In this document: piece after piece, positions 33,469-43,400 of the stretch | Numbering within the stretch: the stretch's first letter is position 1 | Layout: each line of letters starts with the position of its first letter | Assembly: GCA_030144725.1 (NCBI GenBank) | Contig: JASKMD010000029.1 | Coordinates: 3,721,464-3,785,463, forward strand | Length of the DNA: 64,000 nt | Reading direction: 5' to 3' | Source: Haematococcus lacustris | Taxonomy: Eukaryota > Chlorophyta > Chlorophyceae > Chlamydomonadales > Haematococcaceae | Notes under the pieces: generated by a model | Database searches by the model: none | Told to the model about the DNA's origin: nothing | What the model saw: the letters and a program-made list of their open reading frames with translations, nothing else | Made by a program: the position numbers and the translations under genes

Positions 33469-33848
33469 TCTACGTAGATCTACGTAGATGGGACGATCCC
33501 TACATACTGCCAGTCAACCCCGCCACTATTAGGCGTGTGCGCAGCGGTGCGAGACAGAAGCAAAATATCTAGGCAAATGGGTAATAGGTCAGCGCTCCTA
33601 CGATTCAGCTGTGACACGCCCTGAGGAAAATTCAAATTTTGACGAACGGAGCCCATAGTCCACGGATAGCAGTTGCGCCTGGTGCGTTGCAATCGTACTT
33701 TAGCGCTGTATCCCGCTGATGGTTGTGCCTGACCTGAAGCCTGTTGCGCCCTCCACTTTAAAATGTGCTTGAGACGCAAGTTTGCTATTGGATGCTATTA
33801 GCTGTAAGGTCGTACGGGTCAGAATGCCTATCGCAGCACCGTGCAGCC

Positions 33849-35626
33849 TCACGTGACTGTCCAGTCGAGCGCGAAGGTGGCGGGAGGTGCATCTACAGTC
33901 CTAGTTATATCTAGTAAGTGGCGCAGCACCATCAAAAGCGACATGCCCCATGCCTTGTCTGACCAGATTTTGGTGTTTCTCTGACTGGCGCCAGGCACTA
34001 GCCAAGGCTCCATCCGCGACCGTTGGCACACACATGTATCCGTAGCAAGCACATCTACACAACAGGTAAGGTTACTGCAACATGCAAGTGAGGTGTGAGT
34101 GACAGCCTCACAGCAAGCCCATGGCACGCCCAGCCATGCCACAGCCATGGCAACTAATAAAATGGTATGCCTCTTAGCTAGTGGCCTGTTTGCACCTTAA
34201 TGAAACTACAGCCCAAGTTTCATGTGGCGCTGACGATGCGTTCAGCACTTACATGGGTATGCAACCCCACAACCTCATGTCCTCTCACTACCACCATGTG
34301 CCATCATATTCGGCTGCAGGAAGGCATGCCAAGGTGTCTTTGTTGAGGTGTGTGATAGCAAGCATGGGTCTAGTTGGTGACAGGTGACATGTGCACCGCC
34401 AGAGCATCCAACCAATCAGCTATGTGCATGTTCCGCACTGGCTTCACGGTGGGATGCACATTGCCCACCACAGCCCACAACTCTTGCAACTGGTTTTTCA
34501 GCAACTTTGAGGTGGTTGGTGGCAGCTTGTGCCAGCTAGCTTGCAGCGGTACAGGTCAACTGTCTGCAGGTGCCTGACCTTATCTGTAGCCTTGTCCGCT
34601 GCCTTGTTAGCTGCAATCGCAGGTGGGGCATCTGCCGCCGCAGTGACTCTGCTGCCTCATCCACGTTTGCCTTCACCCGGGCTGGTGCAGGCGCAGAGGG
34701 TGGAGGAGGTGGCAGCGGCCGCGACGGATGCACCAGCAGTGGGGCAAAGTGAGGCTGCAGAGGGGGGGGCCGCAGCTCTGGGGGAGGGGGTGTCAGCTGC
34801 GGGTGTGGATGAAAGGATGGCAGCTGCAGCTGCGGGAGGAGGGGGAGGGCCTGTGGAGGGAGGGTATGCATATGCGGGAATGGGGGCGCCAGCGGGAGCG
34901 GGTGGTGGGTGTAGGAGGAGCGGGTTGCGAGGAGCGGGTGCGGGCTGATGCTTGCGAGGCATACGCGGGAGGACCTGCAGCCACATGCGCCAGCCCAGCC
35001 CCCTGCCCCTGCAGCCCTACCCCTCAATGAAGCCAGTGCGGAACATGCACATAGCTGATTGGTTGGATGCTCTGGCGGTGCACATGTCACCTGTCACCAA
35101 CTAGACCCATGCTTGCCATCACACACCTCAACTGAGACACCTTGGCATGCCTTCCTGCAGCCGAATATGATGGCACATGGTGGTAGTGAGAGGACATGAG
35201 GTTGTGGGGTTGCATACCCATGTAAGTGCTGAAAGCATCGTCAGCGCCACATGAAACTTGGGTTGTAGTTTCATTAAGGTGCAAACAGGCCACTAGCTAA
35301 GAGGCATACCATTTTATTAGTTGCCATGGCTGTGGCATGGCTGGGCGTGCCATGGGCTTGCTGTGAGGCTGTCACTCACACCTCACTTGCATGTTGCAGT
35401 AACCTTACCTGTTGTGTAGATGTGCTTGCCACGGACACATGTGTGTGCCAACGGTCGCGGATGGAGCCCTGGCTAGTGCCTGGCGCCAGTCAGAGAAACA
35501 CCAAAATCTGGTCAGTCAAGGCATGGGGCATGTCGCGTTTATTGGTGCTCGCGCCACGTACCTGGGCAAACTAGGACTAGAGATGCACCTCCGGCTCCTG
35601 TTGCGCTCGACTGGACAGTCACGTGA
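33849..35626. mobile_element. Long-inverted-repeat element, 1.78 kb with arms of about 600 bp
   Basis: Left arm 33849-34446 and right arm 35028-35626 are inverted copies; position x maps to about 69474 minus x. Both outer ends read TCACGTGACTGTCCAGTCGA. Arms are identical over long stretches but diverge in the outer 60 bp. I found no clear target duplication (GCAGCC left, GTTTGC right). The centre is GC-rich, with no recognised transposase. Confidence 0.82.
34370..34555 (-). other. Short unrecognised coding-like frame in the long-inverted-repeat element
   Basis: On the minus strand, 61 codons without an initiator Met end at TAG (34370-34372): KLLKNQLQELWAVVGN, then NMHIADWLDALAVHM. The mixed hydrophobic/charged composition differs from the low-complexity noise around it. 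The final part is repeated in the right arm. It may be a terminal exon of a transposon protein. Confidence 0.3.
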
Positions 35627-36019
35627 GTTTGCAACGCGTCGCTGGAACAATTTTTGCGATGCCCAGTGATAGAGACCACTACTATAGGCTCATCCGCGGG
35701 TAAACATCTTCGCCCACCACCATCGCGGCCGTACTAGAGGCCAGCGACACAGACACGGCTTGAGCTATAGAGCGGGCTGGTGCAAACGCGATGTCCTGAG
35801 ATGGCCTGTGTGACCCAAACTGACCCATGCGAACATTTTATCAGGCGTGTCACAGCTGACTACGATCGATCAAGATCGAAGACAAGGCCTGAGACATGAA
35901 GATATGCTGCCTGGCTTAATCGAAAGCCCTCACAACATCATAAGCTGCGCTAGAATCTACACCTGCTAGCAGATGGATAATGCTTGTCCATGCGGTTTGC
36001 TGCGGATTGAGGGTATAAT
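35627..36019. other. Spacer between two transposable elements; no gene seen
   Basis: Ordinary mixed-composition DNA without a supported frame. Its last eight bases (36012-36019) are the left target duplication of the next element. Confidence 0.5.
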
Positions 36020-36123
36020 TAGGGAGCGTCTGGACCCGTGTAACGTTACATGTTACATTGTTATGTTATGTTACATGTTACATCCCGTATACGTACACGT
36101 GCCGGTCATGTTACATAGCCTTC

Positions 36124-36501
36124 TTAGCTGCTCGGCTCGATTACAGTGAGCTTGTACACCCCGCCGCACTGGTCGCACCTGCTCCCGCACCATAAAATAT
36201 TTTTGGGGTCGCGGGCCGCGGGCTGCAGCTCGGCAAGCCGCAGTCGCAGTTCTAGCAGCTGCTGATGGCTGCTGCGAATGTTTCCAAGCAGCAGGTCTAC
36301 AACAGTCTCAATTTGGCAGCAAATGTTGTACTTAGCAAGTTCGCAAATGACTGGCTCTTTCGTTACAATAGCGACGGCATTGTGGTGTGCCAGTGCAAAA
36401 GGTGCCCACCAAACAACCGGGCTGAGCTCGGCGTCGCTAACATGAGCCAGCTGCCAGGCACAAATGCAAGTTTTGGCCCACTGCCGCGAGAGGTGAAGCA
36501 A
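36124..36501 (-). CDS. Unrecognised frame inside the 877-bp hAT element
   Basis: A 125-codon minus-strand frame. Its second half has a leucine-rich amphipathic stretch (LLELRLRLAELQ) and then a CxxC-like cluster (CGSRCDQCGG) close to the end. A shorter plus-strand frame (36265-36570) overlaps it, so the true coding strand is uncertain. It could be a captured or residual transposon exon. I recognise no family. Confidence 0.3.
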   Translation of the reverse strand: MLHLSRQWAKTCICAWQLAHVSDAELSPVVWWAPFALAHHNAVAIVTKEPVICELAKYNICCQIETVVDLLLGNIRSSHQQLLELRLRLAELQPAARDPKNILWCGSRCDQCGGVYKLTVIEPSS

Positions 36502-36575
36502 TGCCTCAAGGCATTCAGCGGGCTGTTAGGCGCAGGATCGGACTCTTTCTCGACACGCAGCAACTTTTGACGTAT

Positions 36576-36640
36576 ACTTCTACTTTTACTTTCACTTCTA
36601 CTTCTACTTCTACTTCTACTTCTACTTCTACTTCTACTTC
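36576..36640 (+). repeat. (CTTCTA)n hexamer repeat
   Basis: About ten CTTCTA units inside the 877-bp hAT element. Confidence 0.85.
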
Positions 36641-36938
36641 TTCCTCTGACTTCTACACGCAACAACTTCTGGCTTTTACACAACCTTATCATGCATGTCC
36701 CGGTGCCGGGACGTGTGCGATTGGCGTAGCACCGTGCGGCATGCGATGAACGCTTAGTCTGCTATACGCCCGTGATGCCAGGAACCCCAAAATCGTTAGC
36801 ATGTAACATCCCGTGTAACATCCCGTGTAACACCCGTATAACCCGCAAATGTAACAGTTACATGTACGTACATGTACGTACATGAGACGCTCCCTAGGTA
36901 TAATGTACATCGCCTAATACTAGAAGAAATCGGGACGA

Positions 36939-37041
36939 GGAGTGACCGGAAATCTGAACATGGATTGGGCGCCAATCCAGTCAGCTGTAGACACCAGCCG
37001 ATCTAGCAAACATCCCAGCTCAATCCCTCACCAATCCAAAG
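36939..37041 (+). promoter_or_regulatory. 5' flank of plastocyanin copy 2
   Basis: Homology to the copy 1 flank begins at GGAGTGACCGG. The first 36 bases are nearly identical and the remainder is diverged with indels. It lies only 42 bp from the end of the 877-bp hAT element. Confidence 0.5.
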
Positions 37042-37761
37042 ATGCAGACCATCCGCGCCAGCCGTGCAGTGTCCGTAAATGTGCGCGCCAGCGCCAAGCC
37101 CACTGTTTCCAAGCCCATGGCTAGGCTGGCGCAGCTGGCTGGAGTGGCCGTCAGCTCCCTGGCCCTGACCCTGGCTGCCCATGCTGACGCGAATGTCAAG
37201 CTGGGCTCATCCACTGGTGCTCTGGTGTTCGAGCCCGAGACTGTCACCATCAGCGCTGGCGAGAGCGTCACCTTTGTGAACAACGCTGGCTTCCCCCACA
37301 ACATCGTGTTCGACGAGGATGCCGTGCCTGTAAGCGACGCCCCGGCTGTGTTTGCCTGCACCGTTATGCTCGGTTTTCGCTGAACCGCTTGCTGCCTGGC
37401 GTACGATGTGCAGGCTGGTGTCAGCGTGGATGCTATCTCCCGGGAGGACTACATGAACGCCCCTGGCGAGACCTACACCGTGAAGCTGGACACAGCTGGC
37501 GAGTACGGCTTCTATTGCGAGCCCCACCAGGGTGCGTTGCTGTGTGGTCCAGATTTCGAGCTGCATGCGAGAAGCCCAGTCAGCACCTGCTATCTGACAG
37601 CCAAAGCTTGTAGCACAGCCTCCAGCCTGCTCGCCCTGCCTGTATGCTGTACACAGCCTGCTCCTACATACCCCTCATATGCGCCTGCCTTCAGTTGCCT
37701 GCCTGCCTGCCTCCATGTGCATGTAGGTGCTGGCATGGTGGGCAAGATCATCGTCAAGTAG
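37042..37761 (+). CDS. PETE: Plastocyanin precursor, copy 2 (three exons)
   Basis: Exons 37042-37329, 37414-37531 and 37727-37761 give a 146-residue precursor with the same role as copy 1. All four copper ligands are intact (His86, Cys131, His134, Met139). Compared with copy 1 I count four base differences in 720 bp, all in exons. Two change the protein: Lys28 to Arg in the transit peptide, and Tyr84 to Phe beside the first copper ligand (Phe is the usual algal residue). Both introns are identical to copy 1. Similarity stops at about 37789. The nearest TGTAA is at about 38171, 410 bp past the stop, unlike copy 1. Confidence 0.97.
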
Positions 37762-37789
37762 ATTAGCGTGGTGTTGAGCAGGTCGTGAT

Positions 37790-38278
37790 TTGAGGTTGGG
37801 CTGGCTTGGAGTGTGCTCGAACTGGTCCATGTGCACTGCAGTCAGCTGCGTACTACTTTTTGTACAAACAGGGAGGGTTGTATATGTTTGAATGCACCTT
37901 ATTTTTCTCACCTTGGTAAAGATGGGTTGTTTCACAACACAAGATCTGAAACAGCGGCAGTCGTGGACAGGTAGAAGGTAGTGCACCCTTTTGCGTGCAA
38001 CAGCCAGAAACTATATTGCACCGCAACGCAGCCATGTAGGATTGGCTTCCATGATGACGGCTGTAGCTGGCTAAGAGGCTGACATATACGCAAAAGCTTG
38101 ATAGACCTATCTATGGGGTAAAGCAACGCCCAACCTCCAAATCATAGCAAGAGATGTAGCAGAATTGGACTGTAACTTATCTCGACGCAAGTGGAAGATG
38201 CCAATCACTCGTCGATCATCGCCTTGCGCTAACATAAGTAGTAGGTAATGGAGTTTTACTCAATTATAATCGTTAATA
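37790..38278. other. 3' flank of plastocyanin copy 2; no gene seen
   Basis: Unrelated to the flank of copy 1. It contains the first downstream TGTAA (38171-38175) and no supported coding frame. Confidence 0.5.
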
Positions 38279-39201
38279 CCGTACTATCCCTTTTGATTCC
38301 CGAGGCCTCGAAAACTATAATAAAATTATTATTCCCGAGCCATATTTTGTATTGTTTCAAGTTCCCCGATGGCCAAAGTACGTCGAAAGTTAGCTTTGAG
38401 AACGTCTTCGTGCATAGAAATAATCAAGCCTCCCACCCCAATTATCTCGCATCAAAATCATATGATCGACATTGTCGACTGTTTCTCTTCTAGTGGCCTT
38501 AACAACTGACCACGTCACATGGGGCACTAAACCTCGCTTATAAAGTGGTGGTCCTCCTGGTGCTGTTGGCAGTGGCGGCATATCTCATGATCTGCCATGC
38601 TGCTGCCTTGGCAAGAGCAAGAACCCCGCCTTGGCCGGCTGCCCGTGTGTGAGCGGCCGCCTCCCCCCTCGACATGGTTGCCACCCTTGCCTGTCCTGTG
38701 ACCCCAGCCTTTGCCCCAGCCTGGCCCACCTCCCTCGACCTTTCCCGGGGCAAAGCAGCCACCCTAGTTGCCACCCCAGCCTGGCCCACCTCCCCCTTGC
38801 AGGGTGGGCTGAATCCTAGCAGGATGCCACCAATCTCATGCGCCTTGCCGGTGCGTGCGAGAGCAGGAGGTGTGCTGGGCGATGCGGCAAGGTTGAGGCG
38901 TGGAGGAGGCCCAAAGTTAGTAGTCCCAAGTAGTCGCTTCTCAATCATTGCCGCTTGACGATCAAGAGACATTTGGAAGCGTTTTTCATCGTGCATAAGG
39001 AGCTCGCGGTGCAGATTATCAGCTGCGTCGGCGGCGCTGATACCCCGGACCACAAACTGGTCCATTGCTGGCTCTTTCGTCAAGGTGAACTAATTGTTTG
39101 ACTACTTCCCGAAAGACCAAAAAAATACATTGTCTAATCATTCCCGGTTTCCCGAAGGACAAAAAACGATTCGGGATAGGGAATCAGAAGGGAGAGTACG
39201 G
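38279..39201. mobile_element. Terminal-inverted-repeat element with TA flanks, 923 bp
   Basis: Left end CCGTACTATCCCTTTTGATT and right end inverse CCGTACTCTCCCTTCTGATT match at 21 of 23 positions when TCCC is included, with TA on both outer sides (38277-38278 and 39202-39203). The TA flank suggests a Tc1/mariner-like or Stowaway-like origin, but no transposase is visible. Both ends are unusually AT-rich for this genome and contain repeated TTCCCGA words. Confidence 0.6.
38538..39083 (-). CDS. Unrecognised 181-residue frame inside the TA-flanked element
   Basis: Starts MTKEPAMDQFVVRG, then AADNLHRELLMHDEKRFQM and DRQAAMIEKRL, which looks like a charged helical segment. A Pro/Ala/Gly-rich tail with repeated EVGQAG and VATR words follows. 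The N-terminal half has real-protein composition; the tail is low-complexity. Its confinement between the two termini suggests a transposon-encoded or captured frame. Function unknown. Confidence 0.35.
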   Translation of the reverse strand: MTKEPAMDQFVVRGISAADAADNLHRELLMHDEKRFQMSLDRQAAMIEKRLLGTTNFGPPPRLNLAASPSTPPALARTGKAHEIGGILLGFSPPCKGEVGQAGVATRVAALPRERSREVGQAGAKAGVTGQARVATMSRGEAAAHTRAAGQGGVLALAKAAAWQIMRYAATANSTRRTTTL

Positions 39202-39778
39202 TAGACCTCGTTTTTATGTAGTAGATAGTGGAAGCGCCGGTAGTTTTAGGTGCCCTAACAACGCGAGGCCGAGGCGCTGGAGCGTAACAGCTCGAGACCG
39301 AAGCCAGTAGCCGCGGAGCGTAGCGACGCAGCTGCTGGCTGAGGTCGAAATCCACCATCTACCTGCCGCAACTAGACTATAACCTCATCCCTTTCCTAAG
39401 CGGCTTACTCCGACCTAAAAAACGACGAAAGACGCAGCTTCTAGTCAACATGCCAGCCTGGCACTTATAAGTAGACATGCCAGCCTGGCAATATGATCGC
39501 TAAGCTATCGCGTAGCATCGCATTGGCTACGTTGAGGTTGCATCACTAGCGGAACGAAGTTGTTTTTGAATAACTCGCGACTTGCAAGTTGCGACGTGCA
39601 AGCCATACATGCAACTAGCACACTCGCGACTTGCGCTTCACTTGCGGAACACGCGGATCTGGCTGCTAGCACTTTGCGGCCTTGGTAAACTGACCCGAGT
39701 TATGGAAACATATTAACGCCTATTTTTCCCTATTTTTTATTTTTCCTTATACCTCAAATATTCTCAGACAACGAGGCT
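39202..39778. other. Intergenic DNA; no gene seen
   Basis: Apart from the two palindromes and several CTTGC/GCAAG words near 39570-39640, I see no coding or RNA feature. Confidence 0.45.
39451..39490. repeat. Two copies of palindrome TGCCAGCCTGGCA
   Basis: The 13-base hairpin-forming word occurs at 39451-39463 and 39478-39490, 27 bp apart. No known role. Confidence 0.75.
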
Positions 39779-40126
39779 ATGCCGGCCTTGCATTCAGCTT
39801 ATCAATTCCATGATGGGACCGGCAGTGCTGCCGGCTTGCTATCCAATGGCCCCCTGGCTCGGTTTGAGGGGGTAACTTTCATTGATCGCACATGCACTAG
39901 ATGCACAGAGGGGGTAGTGGATGACGCCATGCATTTCACCTTTGAGTGCACTGCCACGAGTTCCATCAGGCAGCAGGCGGAGATTGCCATGACTTTCCAG
40001 GACAGTAATGAGAACTTGCATGACTTCATGTTGAGCCCATGTGCACCTTTGTTTGTGCACCTTGCTTTGAAGTGCTTTACAGAAAGTCCCGAACCCCTAG
40101 AGGGGGAGGGCGGCCAAGCAGCCTAA
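39779..40126 (+). pseudogene. C-terminal fragment of a LINE-type reverse transcriptase (zf-RVT-like)
   Basis: A 115-codon frame contains RTCTRCTEGVVDDAMHFTFE followed by C. This CxxC … H … C pattern, with a preceding Leu/Phe/Asp-rich lead, is that of the zinc-binding domain at the end of non-LTR retrotransposon reverse transcriptases. No polymerase motifs precede it, so it is a 5'-truncated copy, typical of LINE insertion. The bases right after the stop (40123-40160) recur inverted at 22028-22065 and are probably the element's 3' tail. Confidence 0.6.
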
Positions 40127-40160
40127 CGGCTGACGGCTTAAGCGGTGTAAGCCACCTATC

Positions 40161-40493
40161 TACAATGGCCCCCTGACACGAGTGGGGTCCATGAGGAGCT
40201 GCAGCACTAAGGCTTCAGGCGAATGTTGCAATAATCATACCCGCCTGGTCGCGCACGGTGCTACCTCATGGCAACCTCATGGTGCAACCTCATGAGCTGC
40301 AATGGTGGCCTGGTCATGCTCAGGATGATCTCCGCACCCAACCACACACCTTGCACCTCACCCCACCCTGCTGTGCATCAGCCCCCAACGCTCGCGACGG
40401 GAACAGTCACATGTTGGCTGTCCTACTGTCCCCCACATCCCGGTCATAGAAAAGTGCAGCGCTCAACTCCGATTGCGCTTCGTGCCGGGCGCG
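40161..40493. other. Spacer between the LINE fragment and the DGK 3' end; no gene seen
   Basis: Contains the DGK 3' flank on the minus strand. I see no independent gene here. Confidence 0.5.
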
Positions 40494-43400
40494 TCACAAC
40501 AGCTCCAGTGCGGCCGCCATTTCACGTTGCAACGCCGCACGCTGCGCCGCAGTGATGTGTCCATGTGCCTCGCTGGCCTCCAGGACTTCCAACACCACGG
40601 CCGCGACCCGCTGCGCCGGGTCGCCTGCTCGCCGCCTCAGCATGAGGGCCTGCGCATCGCGGCGACTCACAGCGACGCGGTGGTTGCAATGCTGCGCTGG
40701 GGTCATACATACAGGCAGGCAGGCATTGCCACAAGCACTTGCATGTGCGGGTGCTTAATGTAGTAGAAAGTACTTTTGGTGGAATGTGAGCGCGCCCACT
40801 ATGCTAACCTTCGTGTGCATACTCCTGGACGCTCACTGCTGCTACTGCGCTGATCTGACCTGGCCTGGTCTGTCCTGCTGTTGCGCTCACCGTGCTGCAG
40901 TGCTGCAGCTGCAGCTGGGCGGGTTCCTGCAGCCAGGGCTCACCGTCCACCTGCAGCGACCCACAGCCCACAGACTGGGACCAGGCATGAGCAGGACCAG
41001 GCATGAGCAGGACCAGGCATGAGCAGGACCAGGCATGAGCAGGACCAGGCATGAGCAGGACCAGGCATGAGCAGGACCAGGCATGAGCAGGACCAGGCAT
41101 GAGCAGGACCAGGCATGAGCAGGACCAGGCATGAGCAGGACCAGGCATGAGCAGGACCAGGCATGAGCAGGACCAGGCATGAGCAGGACCAGGCATGAGC
41201 AGGACCAGGCATGAGCAGGACCAGGCATGAGCAGGACCAGGCATGAGCAGGACCAGGCATGAGCAGGACCAGGCATGAGCAGGACCAGGCATGAGCAGGA
41301 CCAGGCATGAGCAGGACCAGGCATGAGCAGGACCAGGCATGAGCAGGACCAGGCATGAGCAGGACCAGGCATGAGCAGGACCAGGCATGAGCAGGACCAG
41401 GCATGAGCAGGACCAGGCATGAGCAGGACCAGGCATGAGCAGGACCAGGCATGAGCAGGACCAGGCATGAGCAGGACCAGGCATGAGCAGGACCAGGCAT
41501 GAGCAGGACCAGGCATGAGCAGGACCAGGCATGAGCAGGACCAGGCATGAGCAGGACCAGGCATGAGCAGGACCAGGCATGAGCAGGACCAGGCATGAGC
41601 AGGACCAGGCATGAGCAGGACCAGGCATGAGCAGGACCAGGCATGAGCAGGACCAGGCATGAGCAGGACCAGGCATGAGCAGGACCAGGCATGAGCAGGA
41701 CCAGGCATGAGCAGGACCAGGCATGAGCAGGACCAGGCATGAGCAGGACCAGGCATGAGCAGGACCAGGCATGAGCAGGACCAGGCATGAGCAGGACCAG
41801 GCATGAGCAGGACCAGGCATGAGCAGGACCAGGCATGAGCAGGACCAGGCATGAGCAGGACCAGGCATGAGCAGGACCAGGCATGAGCAGGACCAGGCAT
41901 GAGCAGGACCAGGCATGAGCAGGACCAGGCATGAGCAGGACCAGGCATGAGCAGGACCAGGCATGAGCAGGACCAGGCATGAGCAGGACCAGGCATGAGC
42001 AGGACCAGGCATGAGCAGGACCAGGCATGAGCAGGACCAGGCATGAGCAGGACCAGGCATGAGCAGGACCAGGCATGAGCAGGACCAGGCATGAGCAGGA
42101 CCAGGCATGAGCAGGACCAGGCATGAGCAGGACCAGGCATGAGCAGGACCAGGCATGAGCAGGACCAGGCATGAGCAGGACCAGGCATGAGCAGGACCAG
42201 GCATGAGCAGGACCAGGCATGAGCAGGACCAGGCATGAGCAGGACCAGGCATGAGCAGGACCAGGCATGAGCAGGACCAGGCATGAGCAGGACCAGGCAT
42301 GAGCAGGACCAGGCATGAGCAGGACCAGGCATGAGCAGGACCAGGCATGAGCAGGACCAGGCATGAGCAGGACCAGGCATGAGCAGGACCAGGCATGAGC
42401 AGGACCAGGCATGAGCAGGACCAGGCATGAGCAGGACCAGGCATGAGCAGGACCAGGCATGAGCAGGACCAGGCATGAGCAGGACCAGGCATGAGCAGGA
42501 CCAGGCATGAGCAGGACCAGGCATGAGCAGGACCAGGCATGAGCAGGACCAGGCATGAGCAGGACCAGGCATGAGCAGGACCAGGCATGAGCAGGACCAG
42601 GCATGAGCAGGACCAGGCATGAGCAGGACCAGGCATGAGCAGGACCAGGCATGAGCAGGACCAGGCATGAGCAGGACCAGGCATGAGCAGGACCAGGCAT
42701 GAGCAGGACCAGGCATGAGCAGGACCAGGCATGAGCAGGACCAGGCATGAGCAGGACCAGGCATGAGCAGGACCAGGCATGAGCAGGACCAGGCATGAGC
42801 AGGACCAGGCATGAGCAGGACCAGGCATGAGCAGGACCAGGCATGAGCAGGACCAGGCATGAGCAGGACCAGGCATGAGCAGGACCAGGCATGAGCAGGA
42901 CCAGGCATGAGCAGGACCAGGCATGAGCAGGACCAGGCATGAGCAGGACCAGGCATGAGCAGGACCAGGCATGAGCAGGACCAGGCATGAGCAGGACCAG
43001 GCATGAGCAGGACCAGGCATGAGCAGGACCAGGCATGAGCAGGACCAGGCATGAGCAGGACCAGGCATGAGCAGGACCAGGCATGAGCAGGACCAGGCAT
43101 GAGCAGGACCAGGCATGAGCAGGACCAGGCATGAGCAGGACCAGGCATGAGCAGGACCAGGCATGAGCAGGACCAGGCATGAGCAGGACCAGGCATGAGC
43201 AGGACCAGGCATGAGCAGGACCAGGCATGAGCAGGACCAGGCATGAGCAGGACCAGGCATGAGCAGGACCAGGCATGAGCAGGACCAGGCATGAGCAGGA
43301 CCAGGCATGAGCAGGACCAGGCATGAGCAGGACCAGGCATGAGCAGGACCAGGCATGAGCAGGACCAGGCATGAGCAGGACCAGGCATGAGCAGGACCAG

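Larger units (their letters stand above)
36020..36896. mobile_element. hAT-superfamily element, 877 bp, perfect 8-bp target duplication
   Basis: Termini TAGGGAGCGTCT and AGACGCTCCCTA are exact inverses and obey the hAT YARNG rule. GGTATAAT flanks both sides (36012-36019 and 36897-36904). Both ends have clusters of TGTTACA/TGTAACA, the sort of short subterminal repeats hAT transposases bind. It ends 146 bp before the plastocyanin copy 2 start codon. Confidence 0.93.
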
